Positions 1 to 7,302 of a DNA stretch of 17,370 bases are shown here, one piece after another (position 1 is the stretch's first letter; each line of letters starts with the position of its first letter). The notes under the pieces are model-generated. The model saw only the letters and a program-made list of their open reading frames with translations. It searched no databases and was not told the DNA's origin. Position numbers and translations under genes: made by a program. The stretch spans positions 1 through 17,370 of the forward strand of contig DIFA01000015.1 of NCBI GenBank assembly GCA_002418895.1, given 5' to 3'. The DNA comes from Dehalococcoidia bacterium UBA5760 (GTDB lineage: Bacteria > Chloroflexota > Dehalococcoidia > Dehalococcoidales > UBA5760).

Positions 1-3000
1 CTCGGACCAGGGGCTGTGGACGCACTCACCGGTCTCGGTGTTAGCCTCACGAACGTGCCAGGTGTAGGTGCGACCGCACTCCAGCCGGGCATCATCGAGG
101 TACAGGCTGGGCGGGTTGCCGGTGATTGTCCTGTCAATTATCTCGACGATGACGTTGCCATTCTCATCCATTATCTCGATGTCGTAGCTGCAGGCCAGGC
201 ACATTCGCTCCCACTTGAGGGTAAACGGAGAGCCAGCGCAGGTAGCACAGACGTCACAGGCAATGATTGCCCCATCCTCAGGAGAGGTCAGAGTCGGGCC
301 GCGCTTGGCGGCGCAGTCCTCATAGCTCCAGAGCAGGCCATGATCTGAAGCACCAACGACATCATACCAGAAGGTATCGATGGCCCAGAGGACGGAGTTG
401 GTACTCGGGGAGAGACAGCCGCAGATTCTGAGGGCGCTCGGGTTCTGGTCGAAGTCTTCTCCGTTGGGGGAAAGCCCGGCGATGAGGTAGTCCCAGCTGT
501 CGGTGCCGCAGCAGTCGGTCTCGCAGGGGGTCAGGTTGCGGGCGACACCGCTGTACCGTTTGAAGGAGTCTCCCGACCCCTCGTATCCATACCGGTTGCC
601 TTCGCAGAAGACACTCTTATCGGCCCATATCTCATCGCTGGAAGCGTAGAGAGTGCCCTCGCGGGCAACCACGATGCCGGTGTAGTCGTACTTCATGGCA
701 TTGAGGTTATCCCAGCTGCCGTCGTTGATGTCGGTGCGGTAGATGCCCAAGCCGTCAACGGCGGCATAGATTATGTTCTTGCAGACGGGGTCGCAGGCAA
801 CATGAACATTACCTTTAGCATCGCCTGGCAGCTTATCGGTAAGGTTCCAGGTTATACCACCGTCATCGGACCAGGCGACCTTGCCACCTTCAGCGCCGCC
901 GACGACAACAAAGCCCTGATGGCAGCAGGAGGTTATCGAGTGGCCGGAGCCGATATCGGTATTAACGCCGTCAGAGGGCCTTCTGCCATACTGGGTGGAC
1001 TTGGACACCTTACCCGACTTATCGAGTATGTAGACGATGTTCTCTGCCTCGACAGCGAAGTCCTGGATGACCAGCTTCTGGTTGACCGCCTTGTTCCAGC
1101 ACTGGCCGCAGTCACGACTGTAGAACATATCCCGGGTGCCCTGGACGCCCATATAGATGGTACAGCAGCCGGTGTCCTCATCACAGGGCAGCCGCAGCAA
1201 CAACTGACCGTCGGCTTCCCAGCCGCTCCTGGCATTAGACCAGTAACCGTGGTAGATGCGCTCCCAGGTGTCGCCGTTATCGTAGCTCCGCCAGACGGAA
1301 TCGCAGGCGAAGTGCTCTTCTTGTCCTCCCAGCGACTCATTCAAGCATTCTCCAAAATGCCCGTTCTGGATGGTGGAGAGGTAGATTACGCTGCAATCGG
1401 GGCAGACGGCAACATCGGAGAGGAAGTCGATATCGGTGTCGATCAGGCTGAGCTGGTTGAAGGAGACGGCGTCATCGAGACTCACCGAGAAGGCGGACTC
1501 ATCGAGCAGGTTGCCCAAGCCTAACCCCCAGCCACTAATAACATAACCGGCAGATGCTGTATTTGCCAGCAGGAAGGTCTGGCTGCCGCTGGTGGTGGCG
1601 TAGGCCTTCTTCCCGTCTTCGGTGTAGGATACTACCGCCATAATCGGGCCGGAGGGGTCCTTACAGGCGGATGCCCATCTCGGGCAGCAGTCGTCGAGCT
1701 CGACGGTGTGGTAAACCGCCACGCCGGCACAGGGCTTAATCTCTGACGCCACAAAGGCCGCAGTGAGTTCAACACCCAGGGTACCGACCATGGCCTTGCA
1801 GGTATTAGCATTACCGTGGACGTCGATGCTGGCCAGCAGCGGGTCCCCCGAGGGGCCGCAGCGACTGGTCAGGGCTCCGTCCTCGGATATCATCACGTAG
1901 CCGATAGGCGCCTTGACTAGGTAGTTGTCGGTAGCATTGACGTAGAGGTAGATGTTGTTGTCCCGCGGCTCGGAACCGTCGAAATCGGCGGGCAGGGCAA
2001 AGCCCATGAACCGCGGAATAGCGAGGGTTTGAATCACAGTACCATCGTCTTTTATCTGGACAGCTTTTTTAAAGCCGGCTTGATAGTTCCAGGCACCGTC
2101 GCCATCCAGGGTTCCCTCCTGTATGTAGGGAAGATAACCACCGCTACCACCGACGCTCATGCAAACGATAGTGTCGTCCATGTCGAAGTTGGGCGAGAAG
2201 CCGACAGCCACCACGCCATCGGTCTCGAAGGCCCAGGTATTGGGGGTATCGGTGCTGTCGTTCCAGCCAGGGTAGTACCGGGTGTCAACCCAGCCGCCGG
2301 TGAGCCAGGTACCTGCTTCGAGACGGAAGACCGCGCCGGTGCCGGCATTAGTAACATCAGTAGCAATACCGGCCAGGGCAATATTGTGGATGCTGCCCAC
2401 CTTGGGCGAGACGGCCATGTCCATCATGGAGACCATAGAAGTGCTTCTAGAGGTATCAGTTACAGCGTGGGCATAGGTGAAGTTGGAGCCGCCGTCATGG
2501 GAGGCAACCACGAAGGGGACACCAGCGTTAGGTAGGCCATTGTAGTAGCCGGCCACGGCCACCCAGTCGTCATCATCGGGGGCCACCGCCACCAGACTCA
2601 GGTGGGTGTTACCAGCTTTGGCGCTATCAATAACAGCAGTAGGCAGCGAGCTGGCGTCCATGACCTTATCGGTGATGTCGCTCCAGGTGACGCCGCCGTC
2701 CTTGGACTTGACCAGGGCGAAATTACCAGGCCAAATCGTGTTGCCATTCTCTTTATAAGACCAGCCGACCTCTACGCAGTGGCTGTCCAGCTCGAGGACG
2801 GCGTAGATGATGTCGCCCTCGTCCCCGCCGACGGCGTAGTCGAGTATGTCGGAGGCGGGCAGGATGACCAGGTCATCCCAACTCGGCGTGTTGACCGGGC
2901 TCCACTCCATCTGGTCAGCCCGGGCTTCGCCTGCCGGAATGATTGCAGCGCCCAGCGAGAAGACCAGACCGATGGCCAGTCCCACGCCAAGTATCTTAGA

Positions 3001-3018
3001 TATTAGTTTAGTTTTCAT
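1..3018 (-). CDS. Secreted Cys-rich BNR-repeat (beta-propeller) surface protein with Fn3-like domain, partial
   Basis: The frame is open for 1006 codons from ATG (3018-3016) to the window edge, so the C-terminus is missing. AAGGAGA at 3031-3037 precedes the start. Residues 1-34 form a signal peptide: basic MKTK, a hydrophobic core, then an AEARA-like cleavage site. Asp-box (BNR) motifs of the form SxDxGxTW recur: SKDGGVTW at 105-112, SHDGGSNF at 173-180, SYDNGDTW at 578-585 and SDDGGITW at 717-724. These are typical of sialidase, Ycf48 and S-layer-like beta-propellers. From about residue 907 a Fn3-like domain begins and runs off the edge. I count about 35 cysteines, mostly in the second half and including CC pairs, which is unusual. 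It is probably exported and surface-bound. Enzymatic sialidase activity cannot be claimed, because BNR repeats are mostly structural. Base composition is more GC-rich than the neighbouring two-component genes. Confidence 0.85.
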   Translation of the reverse strand, partial: MKTKLISKILGVGLAIGLVFSLGAAIIPAGEARADQMEWSPVNTPSWDDLVILPASDILDYAVGGDEGDIIYAVLELDSHCVEVGWSYKENGNTIWPGNFALVKSKDGGVTWSDITDKVMDASSLPTAVIDSAKAGNTHLSLVAVAPDDDDWVAVAGYYNGLPNAGVPFVVASHDGGSNFTYAHAVTDTSRSTSMVSMMDMAVSPKVGSIHNIALAGIATDVTNAGTGAVFRLEAGTWLTGGWVDTRYYPGWNDSTDTPNTWAFETDGVVAVGFSPNFDMDDTIVCMSVGGSGGYLPYIQEGTLDGDGAWNYQAGFKKAVQIKDDGTVIQTLAIPRFMGFALPADFDGSEPRDNNIYLYVNATDNYLVKAPIGYVMISEDGALTSRCGPSGDPLLASIDVHGNANTCKAMVGTLGVELTAAFVASEIKPCAGVAVYHTVELDDCCPRWASACKDPSGPIMAVVSYTEDGKKAYATTSGSQTFLLANTASAGYVISGWGLGLGNLLDESAFSVSLDDAVSFNQLSLIDTDIDFLSDVAVCPDCSVIYLSTIQNGHFGECLNESLGGQEEHFACDSVWRSYDNGDTWERIYHGYWSNARSGWEADGQLLLRLPCDEDTGCCTIYMGVQGTRDMFYSRDCGQCWNKAVNQKLVIQDFAVEAENIVYILDKSGKVSKSTQYGRRPSDGVNTDIGSGHSITSCCHQGFVVVGGAEGGKVAWSDDGGITWNLTDKLPGDAKGNVHVACDPVCKNIIYAAVDGLGIYRTDINDGSWDNLNAMKYDYTGIVVAREGTLYASSDEIWADKSVFCEGNRYGYEGSGDSFKRYSGVARNLTPCETDCCGTDSWDYLIAGLSPNGEDFDQNPSALRICGCLSPSTNSVLWAIDTFWYDVVGASDHGLLWSYEDCAAKRGPTLTSPEDGAIIACDVCATCAGSPFTLKWERMCLACSYDIEIMDENGNVIVEIIDRTITGNPPSLYLDDARLECGRTYTWHVREANTETGECVHSPWSE

Positions 3019-3105
3019 CGACCTAAATTTTCTCCTTAAAATTTTTTTGATTACCCCTCTCCATAGAAAAGAATAGGCAAGCACATATCCCTTTTTCATT
3101 ATGGA

Positions 3106-3207
3106 GATAAGGCTATGTTCTCCGGTTTTCCGCTATGCTCCTTATCAAAAGGGCGTCCCCCCTTCGGAAACGAAGTAGCTGGGATATCCCTCCGGGCTCT
3201 CTCTACT
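3106..3207. other. Possible structured RNA segment in divergent intergenic region
   Basis: Several hairpins lie close together between the divergent surface-protein and response-regulator genes. A 7-bp stem pairs 3106-3112 (GATAAGG) with 3140-3146 (CCTTATC). A 5-bp stem at 3162-3175 (CTTCG/CGAAG) is capped, when read on the plus strand, by a GAAA (GNRA) loop. GGGATATCCC lies at 3181-3190, and GTAG at 3175-3178 can pair with CTAC at 3203-3206. On the minus strand this segment would lie in the leader of the surface protein; on the plus strand it would be a separate RNA or distant leader. I do not recognise a known riboswitch class. Confidence 0.3.
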
Positions 3208-3248
3208 GGCATCACCTCTCTTTTTCGTCTTACCAAGTACAGGAATGA

Positions 3249-3277
3249 ATAATTAGTCTGATTGCTTCTTCTATCAA
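3249..3277 (-). promoter_or_regulatory. Weak candidate promoter for the surface protein
   Basis: TTGATA (minus strand, 3272-3277) is followed about 16 bases later by TAATTAT. The -10 match is poor. If used, it would give a leader of more than 200 nt containing the possible structured segment. The rest of 3019-3421 (about 400 bases) holds no gene I can support. Confidence 0.25.
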
Positions 3278-3292
3278 TGATAACTACTAGCC

Positions 3293-3332
3293 GGTTAAAC
3301 AACGGTTGAAAGAAGGTTAAAATATGGTTAAA
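3293..3332 (+). promoter_or_regulatory. Four GGTTRAA direct repeats with 11-bp period (likely response-regulator box)
   Basis: GGTTAAA, GGTTGAA, GGTTAAA and GGTTAAA start at 3293, 3304, 3315 and 3326, exactly 11 bp apart, so they lie on one face of the helix. OmpR/PhoB-family regulators bind tandem direct repeats with this period; PhoB and PhoP boxes have TTAAC/TGTCA-type repeats at 11 bp. The array lies about 90 bp upstream of the regulator of that family encoded at 3422, so autoregulation is the simplest reading. It could also act on the divergent surface-protein gene. Confidence 0.7.
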
Positions 3333-3379
3333 TTCAAGATCTACAGCGGCTTTGGCTAGTAAAGTGCGAAGGTCTAAAG

Positions 3380-3385
3380 TATAAT
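3380..3385 (+). promoter_or_regulatory. -10 box of the two-component operon
   Basis: A perfect TATAAT lies 37 bases upstream of the response-regulator start. There is no good -35 at 17 bp (TAGTAA at 3357-3362), which fits an activator-dependent promoter served by the repeat array upstream. Confidence 0.55.
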
Positions 3386-3421
3386 CGTAGTGAAAGTAAC
3401 CGGAGAGTCATTAGAACAAAT

Positions 3422-4099
3422 ATGGCGGTTAAGATCTTAGTTATTGAAGATGAGCCGGATATCGCGGATTTTATCCGGCGAGGGTTGGTATTAAAGGGCT
3501 TTGAGGTCGATGTAGCCAATACGGGTCAGCAGGGCCTGGAGATCGCCTTTACCCGTTATCCTGACGTGGTAGTTCTTGATCTGATGCTTCCTGACGGAGA
3601 CGGAATTGACATCTGCCGGGAGCTCCGCAACAGTAAGGAATTCGGGATTATTATCCTGACCGCGCGTAGTCAGGTCGGTGACCGCATACGGGGTCTTGAC
3701 GCGGGGGCCGATGACTACCTGCCCAAGCCATTTGTCTTTGAAGAATTGATGGCTCGTATTCGTGCTGTACTGCGGCGAAGAAATATACAAACCGATGGCA
3801 TTCTCAGTGTAGCCGACCTTTATGTTGACCTCGATAAACGTGAGGTGCGACGCGGCATTAGGTCTGTGGAGCTTACTACACGTGAGTTTGAACTGCTAAA
3901 GCTGTTAGTACAGCACCAAGGAAAACCTTTGAGTCGGGAGTTTATCCTCGAACGGGTATGGGGTTATGACTACGAAGGAGATACTGACCCGGTTAAGGTT
4001 TATATCAACTTCCTGAGACGCAAGCTTAATACCAGTGGAGAGGCCGACTTAATACACACACTCCGGGGTTACGGCTATACACTTCGAGATAAACCATGA
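3422..4099 (+). CDS. OmpR/PhoB-family response regulator
   Basis: A 225-residue two-domain transcription regulator, the usual length for the family. The receiver domain (3-115) has the acidic pair E9/D10, phosphoacceptor D53 in VVVLDLMLPDGDG, T80-A81 and K102 in the PKPF motif. The winged-helix DNA-binding domain spans about 130-222, with the typical TTREFELLKLL and RVWGYDYEGDTDPVKVYINFLRRKL segments and the C-terminal RGYGY hairpin. The start ATG has only a distant GGAGAG (3402-3407), so initiation may be weak. It overlaps the kinase gene downstream by four bases (ATGA), indicating translational coupling. Tandem 11-bp repeats upstream suggest that it regulates its own operon. The signal and target genes cannot be read from the sequence; phosphate, metal or envelope stress are all possible. 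Confidence 0.95.
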   Translation: MAVKILVIEDEPDIADFIRRGLVLKGFEVDVANTGQQGLEIAFTRYPDVVVLDLMLPDGDGIDICRELRNSKEFGIIILTARSQVGDRIRGLDAGADDYLPKPFVFEELMARIRAVLRRRNIQTDGILSVADLYVDLDKREVRRGIRSVELTTREFELLKLLVQHQGKPLSREFILERVWGYDYEGDTDPVKVYINFLRRKLNTSGEADLIHTLRGYGYTLRDKP

Positions 4100-5505
4100 A
4101 GCGCAGCCTACGTCGTCAGATTTTCCTGTGGTACGCCATAGCCATACCCATTCTAATAATAGGCATGGTATTGGTTACCCATCAAGTAATGACAGCCAGC
4201 CTGGCTGATTCCGTTGATGAGCGTCTGCGGCAACGATCTGAAACTGTAGCCATGGTTCTTCTTGCCAGGCCGGAAATAAGGGACGAGGGATACGAAAACT
4301 TAATTAAGTTATTTACCGAGGAGTACTTTGCTTATATTCCTGCCGTATTTCGCATTAGCGATCCGTCAGGAAATCAGCTTGCCATATTCGGAGATGTACC
4401 CGATCCGATTATTCCTCTTATGGATCAGCAACTAGTACTGACAGAGACAAGCAAGGGCAGATTCGCAACAATCGACATCAGAGGTCACGAAGCACTTAGA
4501 ATTTACACAACCCCGGTAATAGAGCCATATACTCAGAAAACCATTGTAGTGATACAGACAGGAGATAGTCTTGCGCAGGTTGTCACAGCTGAGCAACAGC
4601 TCTGGCGTTACGCTCTCATAGTGGGGATTGCAGGTAGTCTGGCTGCCCTGCTAGTAGGGAGATATATCCTTCAAAGGGGTTTCCGCCCTCTGGATACAAT
4701 TCTCGGGCAAATACAGGAAATAGAGAGTAAGAATCTTTTTGTGAGGTTACCTGACGAGCCTCGCCCGCTGGAAATACAGCATCTTGCCGATAACCTGAAC
4801 AGCATGCTTCATCGTCTAGACACAGCATTTAGGGCAAGGGAACAATTTGTGGCTACTGTCTCTCATGACCTTAGAACTCCGCTTACAGCGATACAGGGAC
4901 AGATTGAGGTCCTTCTTATGCAAAAACAAATAGAGCCTGAACTTAGAGATAGTCTGGAACGAATGGCCAAAGAGGTACGTAGACTAATTCGTATGAGCAA
5001 CAATCTATTACTCGATGTTCAACTACAATCCAGGCCAACTCTTGTATCTGAAAAGGTAAATCTCAAAGACCTATTAGGAGAGTTAGAGAGAGAGGTGCAA
5101 GTTTTGGCTAGCGGCCTGGAGCTGAAAGTTATAGCCAACAAAGATGTATTCATCTCCGGTGATTATGATCTGTTGAAACAAATGCTACTAAATGTCGTAG
5201 AGAATGCGATTAAATTCACCTCTTCGGGAGGAACAGTTAAAGTGGCATTAACCAAACGTAACGGTTATGCGACTATCAAGGTGACCGATACTGGGATTGG
5301 AATTTCAAAAGAAAATCTGTCCCGCATTATGGAGCCTTACTATAAGACTAGAACGCCCGAAAAATCAAAGAGCCCTGGTACGGGGCTTGGCTTGTCCATT
5401 GCAAAGCAGATAGCTGTTCTCCACGCTGGTTCCATTGAGATAGATAGTCAGGAAGGGAAAGGAACCACCGTACAAATTCAGATCCCGGCTAAAAATCAGC
5501 CATAG
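4096..5505 (+). CDS. Membrane sensor histidine kinase (HAMP, HisKA, HATPase_c)
   Basis: This 469-residue partner of the preceding regulator has a TM helix at about 10-31, an extracytoplasmic sensor region of about 130 residues, and a second TM helix at about 171-192. A HAMP linker (193-245) follows. The HisKA domain has the H-box VSHDLRTPLT with phosphoacceptor H257. The ATPase domain has the N-box NVVENAIKF (N370), G1 box DTGIGIS (398-404) and G2 box GTGLGLS (428-434). All catalytic boxes are intact. Layout and the REQF-VATVSHDLRTPL segment resemble classical EnvZ/CusS-type kinases. The extracytoplasmic domain shows no motif I can name, so the ligand is unknown. Convergent with the small desulforedoxin-like gene downstream. 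Confidence 0.95.
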   Translation: MKRSLRRQIFLWYAIAIPILIIGMVLVTHQVMTASLADSVDERLRQRSETVAMVLLARPEIRDEGYENLIKLFTEEYFAYIPAVFRISDPSGNQLAIFGDVPDPIIPLMDQQLVLTETSKGRFATIDIRGHEALRIYTTPVIEPYTQKTIVVIQTGDSLAQVVTAEQQLWRYALIVGIAGSLAALLVGRYILQRGFRPLDTILGQIQEIESKNLFVRLPDEPRPLEIQHLADNLNSMLHRLDTAFRAREQFVATVSHDLRTPLTAIQGQIEVLLMQKQIEPELRDSLERMAKEVRRLIRMSNNLLLDVQLQSRPTLVSEKVNLKDLLGELEREVQVLASGLELKVIANKDVFISGDYDLLKQMLLNVVENAIKFTSSGGTVKVALTKRNGYATIKVTDTGIGISKENLSRIMEPYYKTRTPEKSKSPGTGLGLSIAKQIAVLHAGSIEIDSQEGKGTTVQIQIPAKNQP

Positions 5506-5540
5506 TGTACCTTAATCCGCTTTTTGACAACCAGTAGTCA

Positions 5541-5558
5541 ATATTACTCCAGTAATAT
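5541..5558. repeat. Perfect 8-bp inverted repeat between convergent genes
   Basis: ATATTACT and AGTAATAT are separated by CC. The repeat lies between the end of the kinase gene (plus) and the end of the desulforedoxin-like gene (minus). No T-run follows on either strand, so it is not a classical intrinsic terminator, though it may help to end transcription from both sides. Confidence 0.4.
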
Positions 5559-5566
5559 GAATATCC

Positions 5567-5590
5567 TTCTGGATTATTTATAATCCAGAA
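5567..5590. repeat. Perfect 11-bp inverted repeat over the desulforedoxin-like stop codon
   Basis: TTCTGGATTAT (5567-5577) and ATAATCCAGAA (5580-5590) pair perfectly across two bases. The stop codon of the minus-strand gene (5578-5580) lies at the centre. It may be a bidirectional 3'-end hairpin, but the expected T-run is absent. Confidence 0.5.
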
Positions 5591-5745
5591 TCGGGAAGAT
5601 TAACCGCGGTGATTTGCCGTTTATCCTCTATTTTCTTCATAACTATACCGCAACATACTAAAGTCCCACCACCTACCTTAACAACCTCAACTTCGTTACC
5701 GCAGGCTTGACACTGGTAAATTTCACCCAATTTCTCAGTAACCAT
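5578..5745 (-). CDS. Desulforedoxin-like small iron protein
   Basis: A 55-residue protein. AGGAG at 5753-5757 sits seven bases before the ATG. The cysteine pattern C12-x2-C15-x15-C31-C32 exactly matches desulforedoxin and the N-terminal domain of class I desulfoferrodoxin, where four cysteines bind one iron in a rubredoxin-like site. The surrounding residues YQCQACGNEVEV and GGGTLVCCG also fit that family. The superoxide-reductase domain of desulfoferrodoxin is absent, so this is a stand-alone electron-transfer module, or possibly a small rubredoxin-like redox or metal-binding protein. It probably serves oxidative-stress defence in an anaerobe. It has its own promoter with an inverted repeat over it, and it converges on the histidine kinase gene. 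Confidence 0.85.
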   Translation of the reverse strand: MVTEKLGEIYQCQACGNEVEVVKVGGGTLVCCGIVMKKIEDKRQITAVNLPDSGL

Positions 5746-5765
5746 TATTTATCTCCTAGGTTCTG

Positions 5766-5803
5766 CTTATCGCTAATATAAGACTATCTGCGATAAGTTT
5801 CAA
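5766..5803 (-). promoter_or_regulatory. Promoter with overlapping inverted-repeat operator for the desulforedoxin-like gene
   Basis: On the minus strand TTGAAA (5798-5803) and TATATT (5775-5780) are separated by 17 bases, a near-consensus vegetative promoter. CTTATCGC (5766-5773) and GCGATAAG (5790-5797) form a perfect 8-bp inverted repeat with a 16-base gap. One arm abuts the -35 and the other lies just downstream of the -10, which is a typical repressor arrangement. In RNA only the downstream arm would be transcribed, so a DNA operator is more likely than an RNA hairpin. Confidence 0.6.
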
Positions 5804-5961
5804 CTATGTTATATGTAATCATCTTATTTGTATCGGAGGGATTAATTCTTGTGTAAATGTCAGTAAAGTGCGACTAAGGTAACAATATATGCTATCGTTA
5901 TCTTGGTCCAAAATATTAACTCTGAGCCGGGTTTTGGGAAGCAAATTAGTGTCAGTCGTGA

Positions 5962-7053
5962 TTAATCGCCAAAGCAAGTCCCTAACGACCGGGCGGATTG
6001 GATCAGTGGATCATCCAGTGTAATCCTTCTGGGACCTTCAATAACAACCTCTAACGGAACCTCAGTGAGTGAATTGCCTTGAACTCCCACCATATAGCCA
6101 TACTTTTCCCTTATTATCATATCAACCGCCCTAGTCCCCAATCTTGTCGCCAGTATTCTATCGGGGGGCGTCGGAGGCCCGCCCCTCTGGAGATGCCCGA
6201 TTACAACGGCACGATTTTCAATACCTGTTATCTGCTCTAGTTGAGAAGCAAGAGCAAACCCTATACCACCAAGTCGAACCGGTTGGGTACCGTCTTTAAC
6301 GACTCTTTTTATCACAATATCGCCACCCTTTGGTCTTGCTCCTTCGGCAACGACTACTATCGTAAATCTCTTACCTCTCTTGCTCCTGTCCCTCACTTTG
6401 TCCGCTATAACGTCTGGTTGATAAGAAATCTCCGGGATGAGTATGACATCGCCTCCCCCGGCGATACCTGCATATAGAGCAATCCACCCTGCGTTACGTC
6501 CCATAACCTCAACAATCATAATCCGGTGATGAGATTGAGCCGTAGTATGCGCCCTATCAATAGCCTCTGTAGCTATAGAAACAGCTGAATCAAAACCAAC
6601 CGTGATATCTGTCCCGCTCACGTCATTATCTATCGTCTTAGGAACCCCAACAATGGGCACTCCATCTTTAAACAGTCTGGATGCTATACTTAGCGTACCG
6701 TCTCCACCGACACATACAAGGCAATCTATCCCTAAGCTCTTTATGTTAGTGATGGCCTCCTGTGATATATCCTTAAATTCTGGTTCGTCTCCCCTTATCG
6801 CGTCGTATCTGTACGGGTTCGCTATATTCGAAGTGCCAAGTATGGTACCACCAAGGGTAATAATCCCGGAGACATCTTCATATTGAAGTCTTCGATTATG
6901 ACCACAGACAACGCCCTCGTATCCATCTTCGATACCGATAACCTCCAACCCATATTCAAGTATAGCTTTTTTGGTAACAGCGCGAATGACGGCATTTAGG
7001 CCAGGGCAATCCCCCCCACCGGTAAGAATAGCAATTCTATTGTGCTTTCCCAC
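5962..7053 (-). CDS. pfkA: 6-phosphofructokinase, Gly/Lys (mixed-substrate group) type
   Basis: Phosphorylates fructose 6-phosphate to fructose 1,6-bisphosphate in glycolysis. The start is GTG at 7053, chosen because GGAGGT at 7060-7065 lies six bases upstream. The 363-residue protein has the nucleotide loop TGGGDCPGLN (11-20), GGDGT (116-120), the catalytic PKTIDND (138-144, base D142), MGRNAGW (184-190) and EGAR (237-240). At the two positions that discriminate phosphoryl donors it has Gly (G119, E. coli 104) and Lys (K139, E. coli 124). PPi-dependent enzymes usually have Asp/Lys and E. coli ATP enzymes Gly/Gly. Gly/Lys is seen in some ATP-dependent members of the mixed-substrate group, so ATP is the more likely donor. 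The gene is 249 bases downstream of the ATPase gene and may be transcribed separately. Confidence 0.93.
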   Translation of the reverse strand: MGKHNRIAILTGGGDCPGLNAVIRAVTKKAILEYGLEVIGIEDGYEGVVCGHNRRLQYEDVSGIITLGGTILGTSNIANPYRYDAIRGDEPEFKDISQEAITNIKSLGIDCLVCVGGDGTLSIASRLFKDGVPIVGVPKTIDNDVSGTDITVGFDSAVSIATEAIDRAHTTAQSHHRIMIVEVMGRNAGWIALYAGIAGGGDVILIPEISYQPDVIADKVRDRSKRGKRFTIVVVAEGARPKGGDIVIKRVVKDGTQPVRLGGIGFALASQLEQITGIENRAVVIGHLQRGGPPTPPDRILATRLGTRAVDMIIREKYGYMVGVQGNSLTEVPLEVVIEGPRRITLDDPLIQSARSLGTCFGD

Positions 7054-7088
7054 TACTAGACCTCCAAGACAAAATGACTGATATCAAT

Positions 7089-7110
7089 AATAATCATCTA
7101 ATAATCATCT
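7089..7110. repeat. Tandem 11-bp direct repeat upstream of phosphofructokinase
   Basis: AATAATCATCT occurs twice without a gap (7089-7099 and 7100-7110), 36 bases upstream of the phosphofructokinase start. It could be a regulator site or simple sequence. A partial -10 (TATTAT, minus strand, 7087-7092) overlaps it, without a good -35. Confidence 0.4.
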
Positions 7111-7132
7111 TTGGGCATGTTCGAAAATCGCC

Positions 7133-7180
7133 AAGCCTAGCAGCGATCTCTTCACTTTCGGTAGATGCTAGTGCAAGGCT
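7133..7180. other. Imperfect hairpin between the ATPase and phosphofructokinase genes
   Basis: CTAGCA near 7137-7142 pairs with TGCTAG at 7166-7171, and AGC just outside can pair with GCT at 7178-7180 across a bulge. It lies after the ATPase gene on the minus strand and may be part of a 3' structure. No T-run follows, so the role is unclear. Confidence 0.25.
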
Positions 7181-7302
7181 AAGAATAATCAATCTGTGAA
7201 TTCATCATAACTGCCCTTACCTAATTTGGCAAATCACTGCTGCCGGTCTAAATAGAACCGAACGAAGGCAAACCTTATTAAGAGGTGTTTTAATATCAGA
7301 AG

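Noticed and set aside
802..1524. A 240-codon plus-strand frame
   Set aside because: It is opposite a 1006-codon minus-strand frame with a signal peptide, Shine-Dalgarno and BNR motifs. GC-rich codon bias opens the other strand. Other plus-strand frames between 1 and 3000 are rejected for the same reason.
3106..3207. Cyclic-di-GMP riboswitch
   Set aside because: A GAAA hairpin and a GTAGCTGGG stretch recall class I, but the conserved GGGACGCAAAGCC core and correct order of elements are absent.
3099..3302. 67-codon minus-strand frame in the leader of the surface protein
   Set aside because: It overlaps the structured segment, has no good ribosome-binding site, and its translation is not domain-like.
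7074..7199. 41-codon plus-strand frame between phosphofructokinase and ATPase genes
   Set aside because: It starts in the tandem repeat, has no ribosome-binding site and shows no recognisable features.
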